Of a stretch of DNA of 5,550 nt, positions 5,350 through 5,550 are shown piece by piece. The first letter of the stretch is position 1. Each line of letters opens with the position of its first letter. The notes under the pieces were generated by a model that saw nothing but the letters and a program-made list of their open reading frames with translations, had not been told where the DNA came from and searched no databases. Location: the NCBI GenBank assembly GCA_030646565.1, contig JAUSLA010000007.1, forward strand, positions 1 to 5,550. Reading direction: 5' to 3'. Source of the DNA: a bacterium (GTDB taxonomy: Bacteria; Patescibacteriota; Minisyncoccia; Minisyncoccales; RBG-13-42-11). Made by a program: the position numbers and the translations under genes.

Positions 5350-5401
5350 ATTCGTAAATTCGTATTAATTCGTAATTCGTAGGGTTAGTAATTCGTAGGG
5401 T
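5350..5401 (+). repeat. ATTCGTA short repeats immediately before a start codon
   Basis: ATTCGTA occurs five times, at 5350, 5358, 5368, 5375 and 5391. The last two are part of a longer 13-nt direct repeat, TAATTCGTAGGGT (5373-5385 and 5389-5401), with a 16-nt period. The final copy touches the ATG at 5402. The spacing is too short and irregular for a CRISPR array. TAGGG at the end could serve as a weak ribosome-binding site, though it is very close to the ATG. Confidence 0.75.
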
Positions 5402-5550
5402 ATGTTATTTATCACAGGAGCTAAAGGTTTTATAGGGAAAGAATTGATTTTGCAGTGCGAGAAACAAGGCATTGAGATTATTGAGGCAGATTTGCCTGAA
5501 TTTGACATTCGTAAAAAAGAAATAGCCGACTTAATCCCGGAGGGGGTAGA
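5402..5550 (+). CDS. NAD-dependent epimerase/dehydratase (SDR), N-terminal part, 3' truncated by window
   Basis: Forty-nine complete codons are visible. They start MLFITGAKGFIGKEL, a Rossmann first strand with the GxxGxxG dinucleotide loop (residues 6-12), followed by a helix, IEIIEAD (acidic end of beta-2), and FDIRKKEIADLIPEGV. This last part matches the stretch in sugar SDRs that precedes the next core strand. It would be the third SDR of the locus. The ATG at 5402 is set by the start of the first beta strand and directly follows the ATTCGTA repeats. The enzyme's substrate and full length cannot be judged from this fragment. Confidence 0.8.
   Translation, partial: MLFITGAKGFIGKELILQCEKQGIEIIEADLPEFDIRKKEIADLIPEGV

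Noticed and set aside
5350..5401. CRISPR array
   Set aside because: The repeats are 7-13 nt with irregular gaps of 0-9 nt and no spacer-sized intervals; no cas gene is present.

Overview
The window looks like part of a surface-glycan (S-layer, capsule or exopolysaccharide) nucleotide-sugar locus from an uncultivated, AT-rich bacterium. A Candidate Phyla Radiation (Patescibacteria, Parcubacteria-like) genome is my best guess. The reasons are low-GC genes with weak Shine-Dalgarno signals, tightly packed co-directional genes, a very small stand-alone GIY-YIG nuclease gene, and many short palindromes and low-complexity repeats at gene boundaries. This assignment is inference; no rRNA or marker gene is present. 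All supported genes are on the + strand.

Layout: (1) 2-226, the C-terminal end of a GHMP kinase resembling HddA. (2) 220-300, a compound palindrome. (3) 313-933, a sedoheptulose-7-phosphate isomerase (GmhA). (4) 954-2039, an SDR sugar epimerase/dehydratase with an apparent in-frame 48-bp insertion. (5) 2043-3245, a fusion of a sugar-1-phosphate nucleotidyltransferase (HddC-like) and a HAD phosphatase (GmhB-like). (6) 3246-3550, a GIY-YIG nuclease gene enclosed by imperfect inverted repeats. (7) 3549-4358, a second SDR. (8) 4333-4386, a pair of hairpins. (9) 4395-5123, a CmcI/RmnT-like methyltransferase. (10) 5124-5401, a non-coding stretch with a GC-rich island and ATTCGTA repeats. (11) 5402 onward, the start of a third SDR, cut by the window end.

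Together the kinase, isomerase, phosphatase and nucleotidyltransferase would supply all four steps from sedoheptulose 7-phosphate to GDP-D-glycero-alpha-D-manno-heptose. The SDR enzymes and the methyltransferase would then modify that or another nucleotide sugar, or the finished glycan.

The most unusual content is not the metabolism but the small palindromic insertions. The GIY-YIG cassette appears to have landed exactly in an ATGA stop/start overlap, and removing it recreates that overlap with an ATG start. A 48-bp segment with 8-bp direct repeats sits in frame inside an enzyme gene. Two similar hairpin pairs precede the two genes that begin ATGGAAAATCA. A GC-rich block of about 180 bp interrupts the AT-rich operon near its end.
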